In this document: positions 33,106 to 33,386 of the stretch, one piece after another | Layout: the number at the start of each line of letters is the position of its first letter | How positions within the stretch are numbered: the first letter of the stretch is position 1 | Assembly (NCBI GenBank): GCA_015654795.1 | Contig: JAATGF010000014.1 | Location: forward strand, 1-33,386 | DNA length: 33,386 nt | Source of the DNA: Bacteroidales bacterium | GTDB lineage: Bacteria; Bacteroidota; Bacteroidia; Bacteroidales; Prolixibacteraceae | Direction of reading: 5' to 3' | Notes under the pieces: model-generated | Database searches by the model: none | What the model was told of the DNA's origin: nothing | What the model saw: only the letters and a program-made list of their open reading frames with translations | Program-made: the position numbers and the translations under genes

Positions 33106-33386
33106 TGATTTGATTAAAATTGAAAGAAAAACAGTTTATTCCAATAAATAATTCCCTAAATTAGTCAAAAACCTGGGCTCTATGACGGATCGTGTGGGTA
33201 AATTTTGTGAACCGCTTTCAAATGGTTTATGCAATAAGCAGCTGATTTTTGGCAACTTGCAGCTGGCATGATAGTGCTAACTATATTGAAACTAATCCGT
33301 TAAGAGTTAAGGTAGCGCTATATTTTTCAGTAAGCGAGTTTGTTAGTCGCAAGACACTAATAGCCACCATTAATCATTGCAAAATC
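33106..33386. other. Upstream region of the LacI regulator, to the window end
   Basis: No gene is visible in these 281 bases. A candidate LacI-type operator lies at 33208-33220. The remainder is A/T-rich and may be the start of a divergent promoter region. Confidence 0.45.
33208..33220. promoter_or_regulatory. Possible LacI-type operator
   Basis: TGAACCGCTTTCA has a central CG with a perfect right half (CGnTTnCA) of the LacI-family consensus TGnAAnCGnTTnCA. The left half lacks one base. It lies about 100 bp upstream of the regulator start, where autoregulation or control of a divergent gene would be expected. Confidence 0.3.

Noticed and set aside
1..33386. tRNA or rRNA genes, insertion sequences with transposase, or phage genes
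   Set aside because: No cloverleaf, rRNA core motif, transposase or phage protein was recognised by eye on either strand; a covariance-model scan could still find a small RNA.

Overview
The window reads as chromosomal DNA of a member of the Bacteroidota, most likely Bacteroidales or a close relative. Evidence: TonB-dependent receptor with STN and carboxypeptidase-regulatory-like domains, FecR/DUF4974 anti-sigma factor, several lipoproteins, few Shine-Dalgarno sites, TAnnTTTG-type promoter elements, and a coaX / outer-membrane protein / lptC / CBS-hemolysin / ppiD run that I recall from Bacteroidales genomes. The exact species cannot be told from sequence reading alone.

Layout. (1) 1-2150: a CRISPR array entering from the left edge, with 32 repeats of 30 bp, 31 complete spacers and a decayed outlying repeat. 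No cas gene lies in the window. Repeat variants fall in contiguous blocks. (2) 2339-8099: a palindromic operator followed by an efflux operon (TetR regulator, TolC-like channel, HlyD-like adaptor, two ABC-2 permeases) without an ATPase gene. (3) 8372-10812: promoter, ApbE flavin transferase lipoprotein and an overlapping UMF1-type MFS transporter. (4) 10813-11790: a gene-poor stretch with hairpins and short repeats. (5) 11791-13895, minus strand: a two-domain DUF1080 lipoprotein followed by a secreted glycerophosphodiester phosphodiesterase. (6) 13896-14603: a gene-poor stretch holding a likely broken PKD/Ig-like coding remnant. (7) 14604-19721: a cell-surface signalling operon of ECF sigma factor, an unrecognised secreted beta-barrel-like protein, FecR anti-sigma factor and STN-bearing TonB-dependent receptor. 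(8) 20108-22383: a two-component system. (9) 22384-23025: an 11-bp tandem repeat and a small stand-alone LOTUS/OST-HTH-like gene. (10) 23249-31947: promoter, nadB-nadC-coaX with overlapping genes, an outer-membrane protein, lptC, a CNNM/CBS protein and a PpiD-like chaperone, closed by a strong terminator. (11) 32089-33386: a minus-strand LacI regulator with a possible operator upstream.

How the genes work together. The TetR operon is a self-controlled tripartite exporter whose ATP-hydrolysing subunit must come from elsewhere. The sigma / FecR / TonB set should couple binding of an outer-membrane ligand to transcription of its own operon. nadB and nadC make nicotinate mononucleotide from aspartate, coaX starts CoA synthesis from pantothenate, and the following genes serve envelope biogenesis. 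The least ordinary items are the block-structured CRISPR array with its relic repeat, the unknown protein between sigma and anti-sigma factor, the solitary LOTUS-like protein beside a tandem-repeat site, and the ATPase-less ABC-2 pair.
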